Origin: JACPSX01 sp035288405 [NCBI: bacterium]
GTDB taxonomy: Bacteria > JACPSX01
Direction of reading: 5' to 3'
Assembly: GCA_035288405.1 (NCBI GenBank)
Contig: DATEAK010000113.1
Coordinates: forward strand, 1-12,227
Length of the DNA stretch: 12,227 nucleotides
The position numbers and the translations under genes were made by a program. Under the pieces are notes generated by a model, which had not been told where the DNA came from, ran no database searches, and saw nothing but the letters and a program-made list of their open reading frames with translations. Below, piece after piece: positions 1 through 6,850 of this stretch. The stretch's first letter is position 1; each line of letters opens with the position of its first letter.

Positions 1-1239
1 GAGATTCCAGGAGCGATTCGGAACGCCTTTACCTATCTCTACACCAGTCGGCCGGGTCCCGCGATCTTGGAGATTCCGAATAACTTTCTGGAAGCACGCG
101 GGGAGTGTGAGATTCCGGAGCTTCCGAGCCGTTCGCGAATCACGCCGGATCCGAAGCAGCTGGCGAGAGCCGCGAATCTTCTCAAGAGCGCCCGATTTCC
201 CCTGATGTTTGCCGGTGGAGGAGTCATCCATAGTGGCGCCTTTTCCCAGATCCGAGAACTCTGCGAGCGCTTGCGAATTCCTGTGGTGACCAGTTCGCAG
301 GGGAAGGGGGGACTTCCGGAAGACCACCCACTTTCCCTGGGTTGTACCAACGGAGTGAATCCCTTTCGAGGAAGCCCCACGAAGAGCCCATTTTACGAGC
401 GGTTCTTATGTAAGATAGACGTCCTGCTTAGCGTGGGAACCCAATATGATCAAACGACCAGCGATGGCTGGCGGTTCCCCATTCCTTCCACTCATATTCA
501 GATTGATCTTGATCCGAGTCAAATTGGCAAGAATTTTTCCGTCTCAGAAGGAATCGTGGGAGATGCAGCGCAAGTCCTGCAGGGAATTTTGGGGTGCTTG
601 GGAGATCTACGGGCTTCCGTTCGCCCCGAGCTGGAAGAGGAAATTGCAGCCGTCAAGAGAGAAGTCCAGGTCCTTTTGCGGCAGCGCAGTACTGTGGAGC
701 TGAATGTGTTGGCCGAAATCCGCCAGGTGCTTTCCAGAGATGCGATCGTCTCCAACGACATGACTCAGATCACGTACTGGGCCGGTCGCTACTTCCCGGT
801 TTACTTGCCTCGCACTTTTTTCTTTCCTTATGGCTCCACGACTCTGGGGAGTGGACTTCCGGCAGCCATCGGGGCCAAAGTGGCCTGCCCTGGCCGCCAG
901 GTCGTGGCTCTCTGCGGAGATGGAGGGTTTCTTTTCAACTGTCAGGAGCTTGCCACACTGGCTCTGCAGAAGTTGCCCGTGGTGGTCGTGGTGTTTAATG
1001 ACAACAGCTACGGGGTTCTCAAAGAGTTTCAACAAGAGCGTTTCGGGCGTGTCACGGAGGCGGATCTGTTGAATCCCGACTTTGTGAAATTGGCTGAAGC
1101 TTTCGGAATCAAGGGAGTGAGAGTCGAAAAGTTGGGAGATCTTTCCCAGGCTTTGGACGAGGCTCTCGGCTTAGGTGAACCCGTTTTGGTTGAGGCTCCG
1201 GCGGCAGGCTTTACGGCGCCTTGGATGTCGATCGTCTAA
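1..1239 (+). CDS. Thiamine pyrophosphate-dependent enzyme, acetolactate synthase-like (5' partial)
   Basis: The frame is open from the first base to a TAA at 1237-1239, giving 412 residues without a start, so the N-terminal part lies outside the window. A TTG at 67 is internal: the residues before it (AFTYLYTSRPGPAILEIP) are the usual end of the PYR domain in the acetolactate synthase/benzoylformate decarboxylase superfamily. A central Rossmann-like domain follows. The C-terminal PP domain has the TPP/Mg2+ motif, with GDGG at nt 916-927 and NDN at nt 997-1005, matching the family spacing of GDG to N. Family members cleave or join 2-keto or 2-hydroxyacyl compounds in the cytosol. The substrate cannot be told: acetolactate synthase, a decarboxylase and a lyase are all possible, and the first part, which holds the catalytic Glu, is missing. 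It converges with the minus-strand thioesterase-RidA gene, 7 bases away, with no clear terminator between them. Confidence 0.9.
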   Translation, partial: EIPGAIRNAFTYLYTSRPGPAILEIPNNFLEARGECEIPELPSRSRITPDPKQLARAANLLKSARFPLMFAGGGVIHSGAFSQIRELCERLRIPVVTSSQGKGGLPEDHPLSLGCTNGVNPFRGSPTKSPFYERFLCKIDVLLSVGTQYDQTTSDGWRFPIPSTHIQIDLDPSQIGKNFSVSEGIVGDAAQVLQGILGCLGDLRASVRPELEEEIAAVKREVQVLLRQRSTVELNVLAEIRQVLSRDAIVSNDMTQITYWAGRYFPVYLPRTFFFPYGSTTLGSGLPAAIGAKVACPGRQVVALCGDGGFLFNCQELATLALQKLPVVVVVFNDNSYGVLKEFQQERFGRVTEADLLNPDFVKLAEAFGIKGVRVEKLGDLSQALDEALGLGEPVLVEAPAAGFTAPWMSIV

Positions 1240-1246
1240 ACGGGCC

Positions 1247-2083
1247 CTAGGTCACTTCGAAGATGACTTCGAGTTCCACCGCGACTCCGGCCGGAAGTTC
1301 ATTGACACCCACGGCAATGCGGGCGTGTTTCCCCTGCTCTTGAAAGAGATCCAGAAAGAGGTCCGAAGCACCATTCACCACGGCCGGTTGTCCTGAAAAT
1401 CCTTCCGCACTGCGCACAAAGCCGGCAACGCGAACAACGCCGCGGATCTTCCCTAGGTCACCCAGAGCCTGCTTGGCCACACTTAGGCTGTTCAGCGCAC
1501 AGAGGCGAGCGGCTTGGTAGCCTTCCTCGGCGGTGAGTTCGCTGCCGATTCTCCCCGTATACTTGATCTCGCCCTGGGCTCGGGGAATTTGTCCCGAAAC
1601 GAAGAGAAGTCCACGGGAGAGGACCGCAGGAGCGTAGCTGCCGGCGGGTTTGGGCGGTTCGGGGAGTTCAAGTCCCAAGGCTTTTAAATGTTCTTCAGCA
1701 GCAGGTTTTTTGGCAAAGCGCTCTTTTTGGATGATGACTCGTTCGTGGGTACCTTCTCCTATCTTTTCTTTTTCGTTGTAGGCTTCCACTGCAAAGCACA
1801 GTCGCCGGCCCGAGATGGAAGTTAAGGTGGATTTGGCGGTGACCTTCATGCCAATGGGTGTGGCAGCCAGGTGACTCACGTTGACTTTGATCCCCACCGA
1901 CCCCTCTCCCGGTTCCAGGTAAGAGGCCAGCAACTGATTGGCGGCGCGCTCCATGAGACCGATCATAGAGGGAGTGGAGAACAATGAAGTCGCCGTAGGT
2001 CCCAGATGGGTAATCCCCATTTCCGGGGTGGTCGTGACCGCAACTTCGGATGAGATTCCGGGTATAAAGCCTTCTTTAACCAA
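1247..2083 (-). CDS. Fusion of FlK-type hot-dog thioesterase and RidA/YjgF-family domain
   Basis: The product has 278 residues in two domains. Residues 1-125 look like the fluoroacetyl-CoA thioesterase (FlK) family. T37, E45 and H71 keep exactly the spacing of the Thr42/Glu50/His76 triad of Streptomyces FlK, so acyl-CoA hydrolysis is plausible. Residues 140-278 are a RidA/YjgF domain of the longer YjgF-endoribonuclease-like subgroup, with LLFVSGQIP at 159-167 and R255 in HARIAVG, which aligns with the carboxylate-binding Arg105 of E. coli RidA. RidA proteins hydrolyse reactive enamines/imines; other subgroups have unknown substrates. The start is TTG at 2083, chosen because a GAGGAG site lies 7 bases upstream and the first residues already fit the thioesterase fold. 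It follows the VOC gene by 16 bases on the same strand, so the two are probably co-transcribed. I infer a clean-up role for reactive acyl-CoA or enamine products. The true substrate is unknown, and fluoroacetyl-CoA itself is unlikely. Confidence 0.88.
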   Translation of the reverse strand: MVKEGFIPGISSEVAVTTTPEMGITHLGPTATSLFSTPSMIGLMERAANQLLASYLEPGEGSVGIKVNVSHLAATPIGMKVTAKSTLTSISGRRLCFAVEAYNEKEKIGEGTHERVIIQKERFAKKPAAEEHLKALGLELPEPPKPAGSYAPAVLSRGLLFVSGQIPRAQGEIKYTGRIGSELTAEEGYQAARLCALNSLSVAKQALGDLGKIRGVVRVAGFVRSAEGFSGQPAVVNGASDLFLDLFQEQGKHARIAVGVNELPAGVAVELEVIFEVT

Positions 2084-2090
2084 TGGATTT

Positions 2091-2096
2091 CTCCTC
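2091..2096 (-). promoter_or_regulatory. Shine-Dalgarno site that supports a TTG start
   Basis: GAGGAG on the minus strand lies 7 bases before the TTG at 2083-2081. No ATG lies in frame near it, so this site decides the start of the thioesterase-RidA gene. Confidence 0.75.
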
Positions 2097-2099
2097 GGG

Positions 2100-2537
2100 T
2101 TACCTAAGTTTATAACCGCCGCCCGTATTGCTGACCAGCTCGATCACATTCCCGTCCGGATCTTCGAGGTAGAGGTAGTGGTCCAGGTCTTCCTTGTGAG
2201 TCTCGGGACCCTTTAAAATCTTGACTCCGTTCTCCTTTAGGAAGATGGCGGCCCGGTCCACGTCTTCGGGAGTGGCCAGCCGGAAGGCAACATGGTTCAT
2301 ACCTGCGGTTTTCCTGTAATCGGCCGGGAGCTTGTTCGGAACTTTGTAAAGGGCGATATCATGGTAGCCAAGATGGCGGTCGTCTTCCACGTATTCTCCG
2401 AAATTCATCCAAACGACGCCCCCTTCGTACTTTTTCGATACCTTTAACCCCAGAAGTTCCGTGTAAAACTTTTCAGACTTCTCTAGGTCCGTTACATTGA
2501 TGTTCACATGAGCTAAACTGGTAATCTTTAGCGCCAT
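2100..2537 (-). CDS. VOC/glyoxalase-superfamily metalloprotein
   Basis: The product has 145 residues and two beta-alpha-beta-beta-beta halves typical of the vicinal oxygen chelate fold. Likely metal ligands are H10 (LAHVNINV), H59 (GYHDIALY), H82 (NHVAFRLA) and E133 (DGNVIELV), the pattern of single-polypeptide VOC enzymes related to catechol 2,3-dioxygenase, glyoxalase I and FosA. YLEDPDGNVIEL at residues 123-134 is the family's C-terminal signature. The ATG at 2537 was chosen over an in-frame start at 2591 because AAGGAGG lies 6 bases upstream and the fold begins at once with the first His strand. The chemistry could be ring-cleaving dioxygenase, lyase or isomerase; the sequence alone does not decide. 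It is the first gene of a minus operon with the thioesterase-RidA fusion, which suggests a shared pathway or detoxification role. Presence of the family is sure, the exact function is not. Confidence 0.9.
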   Translation of the reverse strand: MALKITSLAHVNINVTDLEKSEKFYTELLGLKVSKKYEGGVVWMNFGEYVEDDRHLGYHDIALYKVPNKLPADYRKTAGMNHVAFRLATPEDVDRAAIFLKENGVKILKGPETHKEDLDHYLYLEDPDGNVIELVSNTGGGYKLR

Positions 2538-2543
2538 TGTCCC

Positions 2544-2550
2544 CCTCCTT
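2544..2550 (-). promoter_or_regulatory. Shine-Dalgarno site of the VOC gene
   Basis: AAGGAGG on the minus strand, 6 bases before the ATG at 2537. It fixes the start and rules out the longer 163-residue reading. Confidence 0.8.
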
Positions 2551-2597
2551 CGTGTAGCTTGGATGATAGAGCCCGTGCAGAATCCGCACACACACTT

Positions 2598-2626
2598 AAT
2601 TTAGCGAAACTCCCCTTCAAAGACAA
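2598..2626 (-). promoter_or_regulatory. Candidate sigma70 promoter for the VOC/thioesterase-RidA operon
   Basis: On the minus strand, TTGTCT at 2626-2621 (4 of 6 matches to the -35 consensus) and TAAATT at 2603-2598 (4 of 6 to the -10) are separated by 17 bases. The leader to the VOC ATG would be about 50 bases. The match is moderate and made by eye. Confidence 0.3.
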
Positions 2627-2865
2627 CTGTGGACAGACTGGCCTGCCGGAGCTGGCGGTCCCTGCACAGAGGAGTTTTGAGCCTGTGTCAGCTCGATGCA
2701 GGGGAGAACCGGATCGATTCTCCCTCAAGCTGATCCCTGAGCACAATACCTGTAGAACGTCAGCGGAAAGGGGAGGCCCCCCGTTCCGACGTGAGCCCAG
2801 GTCAAAGCGGAGAGAGTTTTGGGAAAGTGGACGTCGGGGAACGGTTCGGAAAAGTGCTTGGGGCC
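2610..2865. other. Intergenic segment with nested inverted repeats; possible structured RNA
   Basis: This segment makes up most of the 629-base gap between the VOC and pilus ATPase genes and shows no convincing protein gene. Complementary arms seen directly are: CTCCCCTT 2610-2617 with AAGGGGAG 2768-2775; GAGCTG 2649-2654 with CAGCTC 2689-2694, enclosing CACAG 2665-2669 with CTGTG 2683-2687; GGGAGAA 2702-2708 with TTCTCCC 2718-2724; GCTGA 2729-2733 with TCAGC 2760-2764; and GGCCCC 2775-2780 with GGGGCC 2860-2865, enclosing CCGTTCCGACGT 2781-2792 with ACGTCGGGGAACGG 2831-2844 (two-base bulge). The first set forms a closed multi-branch layout, and the last a long hairpin next to it. No hallmark of 6S RNA, RNase P RNA, tmRNA, SRP RNA or a common riboswitch was recognised. 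The strand is unknown, and chance pairing in GC-rich DNA is possible. The rest of the gap (2866-2985) shows nothing clear. Confidence 0.28.
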
Positions 2866-2985
2866 CTTAGGTTCTCCTCCTGGATTGAGATAACTGATTT
2901 GTTTTTGCAGGGTTAATCACGCACCGGAAGGGGTCGGGAAATTCTCTGCGATCCCGAATCCTTCTGGACAAGGGACATTTTTCCA

Positions 2986-3015
2986 TTGATTTTTCATCTG
3001 TTAAGAGACGATAAT
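2986..3015 (+). promoter_or_regulatory. Candidate sigma70 promoter of the pilus-type ATPase gene
   Basis: TTGATT at 2986-2991 (4 of 6) and GATAAT at 3010-3015 (5 of 6) are separated by 18 bases. Transcription would begin near 3022, giving an untranslated leader of about 145 bases before the ATG at 3167. The region is locally AT-rich compared with its surroundings, which fits a promoter. Confidence 0.42.
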
Positions 3016-3016
3016 G

Positions 3017-3031
3017 AACATAGACTATGTT
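3017..3031. promoter_or_regulatory. Perfect palindrome at the probable transcription start (possible operator)
   Basis: AACATAG-A-CTATGTT is a perfect inverted repeat with 7-base arms and a 1-base centre. It begins 1 base after the candidate -10 at 3010-3015 and covers the expected start point. This is where a dimeric repressor would block transcription. The regulator is unknown. Confidence 0.4.
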
Positions 3032-3166
3032 TTGACAGAAAGAAATCGATACGGAAGGTCGGAGCGGAAGGGTTTTTTGCCTCTCGGTCGCAGTGCATTA
3101 CGGAAGATCTTCAGGCAAGTGCCCTGTTCCTCTCTTTCATCCCGTTTTCAGGAGCAAAGTTGACGT

Positions 3167-5422
3167 ATGGCCGAGGTTGTTAAAGACAGAAAATCAGCCT
3201 TTGTGAGTACCGTGAAAAAGGACGAAGGAGGGATTCCCGGAGCCAAGCTGGGCGACCTTCTGATGCGCGAAGGCTTGATCACCAAGAACCAGCTTGAGGA
3301 AGCCGCTCAATATCAGAAAAAAAGCGGGGGCCGGATTGGATCCATCCTCCTGCTTCTGGGTTACATAGACGAGGACACCATTCCCACGGTTTTGAACCGC
3401 AGTCACGGCTATCCCGCCATCGACTTAAGCCAGCAAAAAATTGAGGACCGAGTTCTCGCGCTGGTCCCTTACAGCATGGCGAAGGAATATTTCCTGTTCC
3501 CGGTCAGTGCCACGAACAACATGCTGCATGTCGCCATGGCTGACCCCACGGACAATACCAGCGTGGAAGAAGTTCAAATGAAGGTCCGCCTCAGCGTGAA
3601 AGCCGAGGTGTGCGCGGAAAAGCAGATCCTGGAAGCGTACAAGAAATACTATCAGGTCAGTGACGAAGAGATCGCCGGGTTTACTCCCAAAGTTGACGAA
3701 TTGGAAGAGGCCGTCAGTATCGACAGCATTGATGACTTCGGCAGTCTGGTGTCGGAAGCAGCGGACACCTTCACGGTCGTCGATGACGCCGGCGGTGGGA
3801 AGGGGGAAGGGGATCGGTACTCGGCCAGCGACGCCCCTATTGTGAAACTGGTAAACGGGATCCTGATCCGGGCCATCAAGGAAGGGGCCAGTGATATTCA
3901 CATTGAGCCTTTTGAAACGGCTTTCTACGTGCGCTATCGGAAAGACGGGGAACTCCATAAGGTAATGAACCTCCCTTTGCAGATTCGAAACGCCATGACT
4001 TCCCGCATCAAGATCATGTCGAATATGAATATTTCCGAGCGCCGGGTTCCCCAAGACGGACGAATCAAAATGACGCTGGGGAAGACCAAGGCCGTCGACT
4101 TCCGGGTTTCCACTCTGCCCACATTGTTTGGGGAATCGATCGTTATCCGTATTCTCGATAAGTCCAATTTGAACGTGGACCTGACCAAACTCGGGTTTAC
4201 CAAGGCGGGTATCGAGAAATTCCAAAAGACGATCACCCGGCCCTACGGTCTGATTCTCGTGACCGGACCCACGGGGAGCGGGAAGACGACCACCTTGTAC
4301 TCGTCCCTCCATGCCCTGAATCGGGTGGACACCAAACTCCTGACCGCGGAGGATCCCGTAGAGTTTAACTTCCGGGGAATTAACCAGGTACTGATTCGAG
4401 AGGATATCGGGCTGACGTTTGCCGCGGCTCTGCGCTCCTTCCTCCGGCAAGATCCGGATGTCATCATGGTCGGCGAGATTCGTGACTTGGAAACGGCGGA
4501 GATCGCCATTAAAGCAGCCATGACCGGGCACATGGTGCTCAGCACCTTGCACACCAACGACTGTGCCTCGACCATCGGACGGCTCATTGACATGGGGATT
4601 CCGGGGTACATGGTCGGCTCGGCCGTCAGTATGGTTCTGGCCCAGCGGCTTCTGCGCCGCATCTGCCAGAAGTGCAAAACACCTGTCACCAAAATCAGCG
4701 CGGCTCTTCTCAAGGAAGCGGGATTCTCCCCCAATGAGTTTTCTCAACTTCGGCTTTACACGGGGAAGGGCTGCCCGGAGTGCAGCAACGGGTACAGAGG
4801 ACGAGTTGCCATTTACGAGATTATGGAAGTAACTGAAAATGTCAAGCAGGCGATTACTTCCAACGTTCCGGAAAGCCAGCTTCGCAAGATCTCCATGAAG
4901 GAAGGGATGCTGACCCTGCGCCAGGAAGGCCTGCAAAAGGTCCGCGAGGGAGTTACGACGCTCGAAGAAGTCTTGGCCAAGACGGTCAAGGAAAAAGAGA
5001 TGCTTCCCGCCTACCTCTTGAATCCGGATGAGCAGGTCTATGAGGATGGTGATCTGATTATTAAAGAGGGGAACACGGACAAGAACTTCTACAAGCTCAT
5101 CCAGGGCTGTCTCGTGGTTACCAAGAACGGGATCATGGTAGGGGAGATCAGTCAGCCCAGTGAATACTTCGGAGAGATGAGCGCTCTTACCAACGAGCCC
5201 CGCACGGCGACGATACGCTCCAAGGGAAAGAGCATCGTGAAGGTTTTTCCCGGAGATAAACTACCCGAGGTCCTGGAGAAATACCCGGAGATCGCCACCC
5301 ACATTGTAACGACCCTGGCCAAGCGTCTCAATGAGGCCAACAATCGCATCCTGGCCGGTCAAAATGGGAGTGACAAGAGCAGTCTGGAGGCACTGGAACA
5401 AAGAGCAGCCGCCTTATCTTGA
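3167..5422 (+). CDS. PilB/GspE-type assembly ATPase with MshEN-like N-domain and C-terminal cyclic-nucleotide-binding domain
   Basis: This 751-residue cytoplasmic motor would power type IV pilus extension or type II secretion. Residues 25-165 form an N1/MshEN-like domain with two repeats, KLGDLLMREGLI...Q50 and RIGSILLLLGYI, which resemble the c-di-GMP-binding motif of MshE. The ATPase core (220-600) has an Asp box at 242-250, Walker A GPTGSGKTT at 367-375, Walker B with VGEIRD at 435-440, a His box MTGHMVLSTLHTND at 452-465, and a zinc tetracysteine at C500, C503, C536 and C539. This four-Cys site is typical of PilB/GspE and absent from the retraction ATPase PilT. After about residue 612 comes an extra CAP_ED-type domain with a phosphate-binding cassette FGEMSALTNEPRTAT (668-682); E670 and R679 match the cAMP-contacting Glu72 and Arg82 of CRP. 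The extra domain explains the length, since PilB is normally about 560-570 residues. The start has GGAG 12 bases upstream. No pilC, pilT or pilin gene is adjacent. A PilB or GspE role cannot be separated from sequence alone. Confidence 0.93.
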   Translation: MAEVVKDRKSAFVSTVKKDEGGIPGAKLGDLLMREGLITKNQLEEAAQYQKKSGGRIGSILLLLGYIDEDTIPTVLNRSHGYPAIDLSQQKIEDRVLALVPYSMAKEYFLFPVSATNNMLHVAMADPTDNTSVEEVQMKVRLSVKAEVCAEKQILEAYKKYYQVSDEEIAGFTPKVDELEEAVSIDSIDDFGSLVSEAADTFTVVDDAGGGKGEGDRYSASDAPIVKLVNGILIRAIKEGASDIHIEPFETAFYVRYRKDGELHKVMNLPLQIRNAMTSRIKIMSNMNISERRVPQDGRIKMTLGKTKAVDFRVSTLPTLFGESIVIRILDKSNLNVDLTKLGFTKAGIEKFQKTITRPYGLILVTGPTGSGKTTTLYSSLHALNRVDTKLLTAEDPVEFNFRGINQVLIREDIGLTFAAALRSFLRQDPDVIMVGEIRDLETAEIAIKAAMTGHMVLSTLHTNDCASTIGRLIDMGIPGYMVGSAVSMVLAQRLLRRICQKCKTPVTKISAALLKEAGFSPNEFSQLRLYTGKGCPECSNGYRGRVAIYEIMEVTENVKQAITSNVPESQLRKISMKEGMLTLRQEGLQKVREGVTTLEEVLAKTVKEKEMLPAYLLNPDEQVYEDGDLIIKEGNTDKNFYKLIQGCLVVTKNGIMVGEISQPSEYFGEMSALTNEPRTATIRSKGKSIVKVFPGDKLPEVLEKYPEIATHIVTTLAKRLNEANNRILAGQNGSDKSSLEALEQRAAALS

Positions 5423-5436
5423 ACTGACCGCAACCC

Positions 5437-6786
5437 TTACGACGGCTTTTCCGTTAGCGCTTTCTGGATCTTAACAACGATCTGGGCCACTTCCCGGGCG
5501 CTCCGTCCCAGGACACGAACCATGGCCTCTTTCCCGAAATCTCCACGATCCCAGACGATCGTGGGAACCGCACCGAGTGTCTCGATTCCTTTCTGAACTC
5601 CCCACTCCAGTGAGGACCCTTCTTTTTCTTTGAGTGCGGCGGGTTCCTCTTTGCGGTCAAAGGTCGCCACGGAGAATCCCAGCTTCTGGCAGGCTGCGAT
5701 GATTTCCGGAGAATAGCGGATGTTCATGGCGGCTCTTATCAGTGGGTCATGCTTCATGGCTGTTAGGATGATCCGGGCGATATGACGGGAGCCTCCCAAA
5801 GCCGGGGAACTCAGGTGCCGGAATGTATCCTCCCAACGGATCAGTCGGCCTGGGAAGGCGGCCACCTCTTCGGTGGATGTGGCTCCGGGTAAGGCCATCC
5901 CCAGATTGGATTGAACCTCGGGAATCAGGCTTCCGATCCGGGACTCTTCCAGGAGCTTGACAGCTTGCTTTAGATCCTCTACCACCTCCCAGCGGTCTCG
6001 AAAATTGTAGAGCTCGAAGAGATGATGGGTGGGGCCGATCCCCTTGCCCACGGGGAAAGCGTGGCGAATGGCGCCGGCAGTAAATTCTTTGGCCCTGCGT
6101 ACGGACTGGGTGAGGTCCAGGCCCTGTGCCATGAATGCAGCAATGGACGCCGAAAACGTGCAGCCGGTCCCGTGGGTGTTTGGGCTGGGGATTCTGTCTC
6201 CCCGGAAATGAACGATCCGGCTGCCGTCGAAATAGACGTCGACGGCTTCTCCTTCCAAATGCCCTCCTTTGACCACCACCGCGCATCCGCTGCTCCCATA
6301 GATGGTCTTGGCCGCTTCTTCCATCTCTGCAATCGTGGCCACCTTCCGGTTCACCAGGATCTCGGCCTCGGGCAGGTTCGGGGTGATCACCGTAGCCAGC
6401 GGAAGAAGAAGTCGCATCAAGGTTTCCCGGGCTTGCGGCTGCAGCAGGGGATCACCGCCCTTGGCGGCCATCACAGGGTCCACCACGAGCCGACTCAGGC
6501 GGTACTGCTTGATTTTTTCAGAGACGGCCTCGATGATTTCGCTGTTGGAAAGCATTCCCGTCTTAGCGGCGGCCACGTCCAGGTCGCTTAAAACCGAGTC
6601 GAGCTGCCGCCCCACAAACAGGGCCGGTAGATCTTGGACCCCCTGGACCCCTTGCGTGTTTTGAGCTGTCACTGAGGTGATCACGCTGGCTCCATAGACC
6701 CCGAGCGCGGCAAACGTTTTGAGGTCCGCTTGGATTCCGGCTCCTCCACCGGAATCCGATCCTGCGATGGTCAGAGCGATCTTCAT
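5437..6786 (-). CDS. thiDN: Bifunctional HMP/HMP-phosphate kinase and ThiN-type thiamine-phosphate synthase
   Basis: The product has 449 residues and two enzymes. Residues 1-262 are ThiD (ribokinase fold): substrate-binding [17 protein letters not shown] at 8-24, [11 protein letters not shown] at 101-111, TPNLPEAE at 135-142, and the anion-hole GTGC motif at 206-209 with the ThiD cysteine C209. ThiD phosphorylates hydroxymethylpyrimidine twice to HMP-PP. Residues 270-449 are ThiN, an alternative to ThiE that joins HMP-PP and thiazole phosphate into thiamine phosphate. Conserved parts include [15 protein letters not shown] at 288-302, SRHIARI at 333-339, and [11 protein letters not shown] near the C terminus. 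ThiDN fusions are known from archaea and some bacteria. The ATG at 6786 has GAGAGGA a few bases upstream. It is probably the last gene of the ChbG-ROK-ThiDN operon, 64 bases after the ROK stop. No DNA-binding domain is attached, unlike the archaeal ThiR regulators. It converges with the pilus ATPase gene, 14 bases apart, without an obvious terminator. Confidence 0.93.
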   Translation of the reverse strand: MKIALTIAGSDSGGGAGIQADLKTFAALGVYGASVITSVTAQNTQGVQGVQDLPALFVGRQLDSVLSDLDVAAAKTGMLSNSEIIEAVSEKIKQYRLSRLVVDPVMAAKGGDPLLQPQARETLMRLLLPLATVITPNLPEAEILVNRKVATIAEMEEAAKTIYGSSGCAVVVKGGHLEGEAVDVYFDGSRIVHFRGDRIPSPNTHGTGCTFSASIAAFMAQGLDLTQSVRRAKEFTAGAIRHAFPVGKGIGPTHHLFELYNFRDRWEVVEDLKQAVKLLEESRIGSLIPEVQSNLGMALPGATSTEEVAAFPGRLIRWEDTFRHLSSPALGGSRHIARIILTAMKHDPLIRAAMNIRYSPEIIAACQKLGFSVATFDRKEEPAALKEKEGSSLEWGVQKGIETLGAVPTIVWDRGDFGKEAMVRVLGRSAREVAQIVVKIQKALTEKPS

Positions 6787-6850
6787 GGGTTCCTCTCAAT
6801 CTTGAGTAAAAGATTCATTTTCGTTCTTCGCAAAAACGCCTTCCTTGTTG

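Noticed and set aside
2559-2870. Open frame of 103 codons on the plus strand in the VOC/ATPase gap
   Set aside because: There is no ribosome site, no recognisable domain, and the composition is Arg/Ser/Pro-rich, as expected from non-coding GC-rich DNA. It overlaps the inverted repeats, which explain the segment better.
2500-2880. Riboswitch or housekeeping RNA (cobalamin, TPP, SAM, c-di-GMP, 6S, RNase P, tmRNA)
   Set aside because: Their conserved core sequences were looked for on both strands and not found.
3032-3037. TTGACA as the -35 of a second promoter for the ATPase gene
   Set aside because: No acceptable -10 hexamer lies 16-18 bases downstream. The TTGATT/GATAAT pair upstream fits better.
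2986-3183. Open frame of 65 codons before the pilus ATPase
   Set aside because: It overlaps the ATPase start in another frame, has no ribosome site, and covers the candidate promoter and palindrome.
3425-4936. Open frame of 503 codons antisense to the ATPase gene
   Set aside because: It lies wholly inside the plus-strand gene with complete catalytic motifs, and its translation has no family character. It is a shadow frame of GC-biased codons.
5423-5470. Terminator between the convergent ATPase and ThiDN genes
   Set aside because: Only a weak 4-base ACGG/CCGT pair is present, with no T run.
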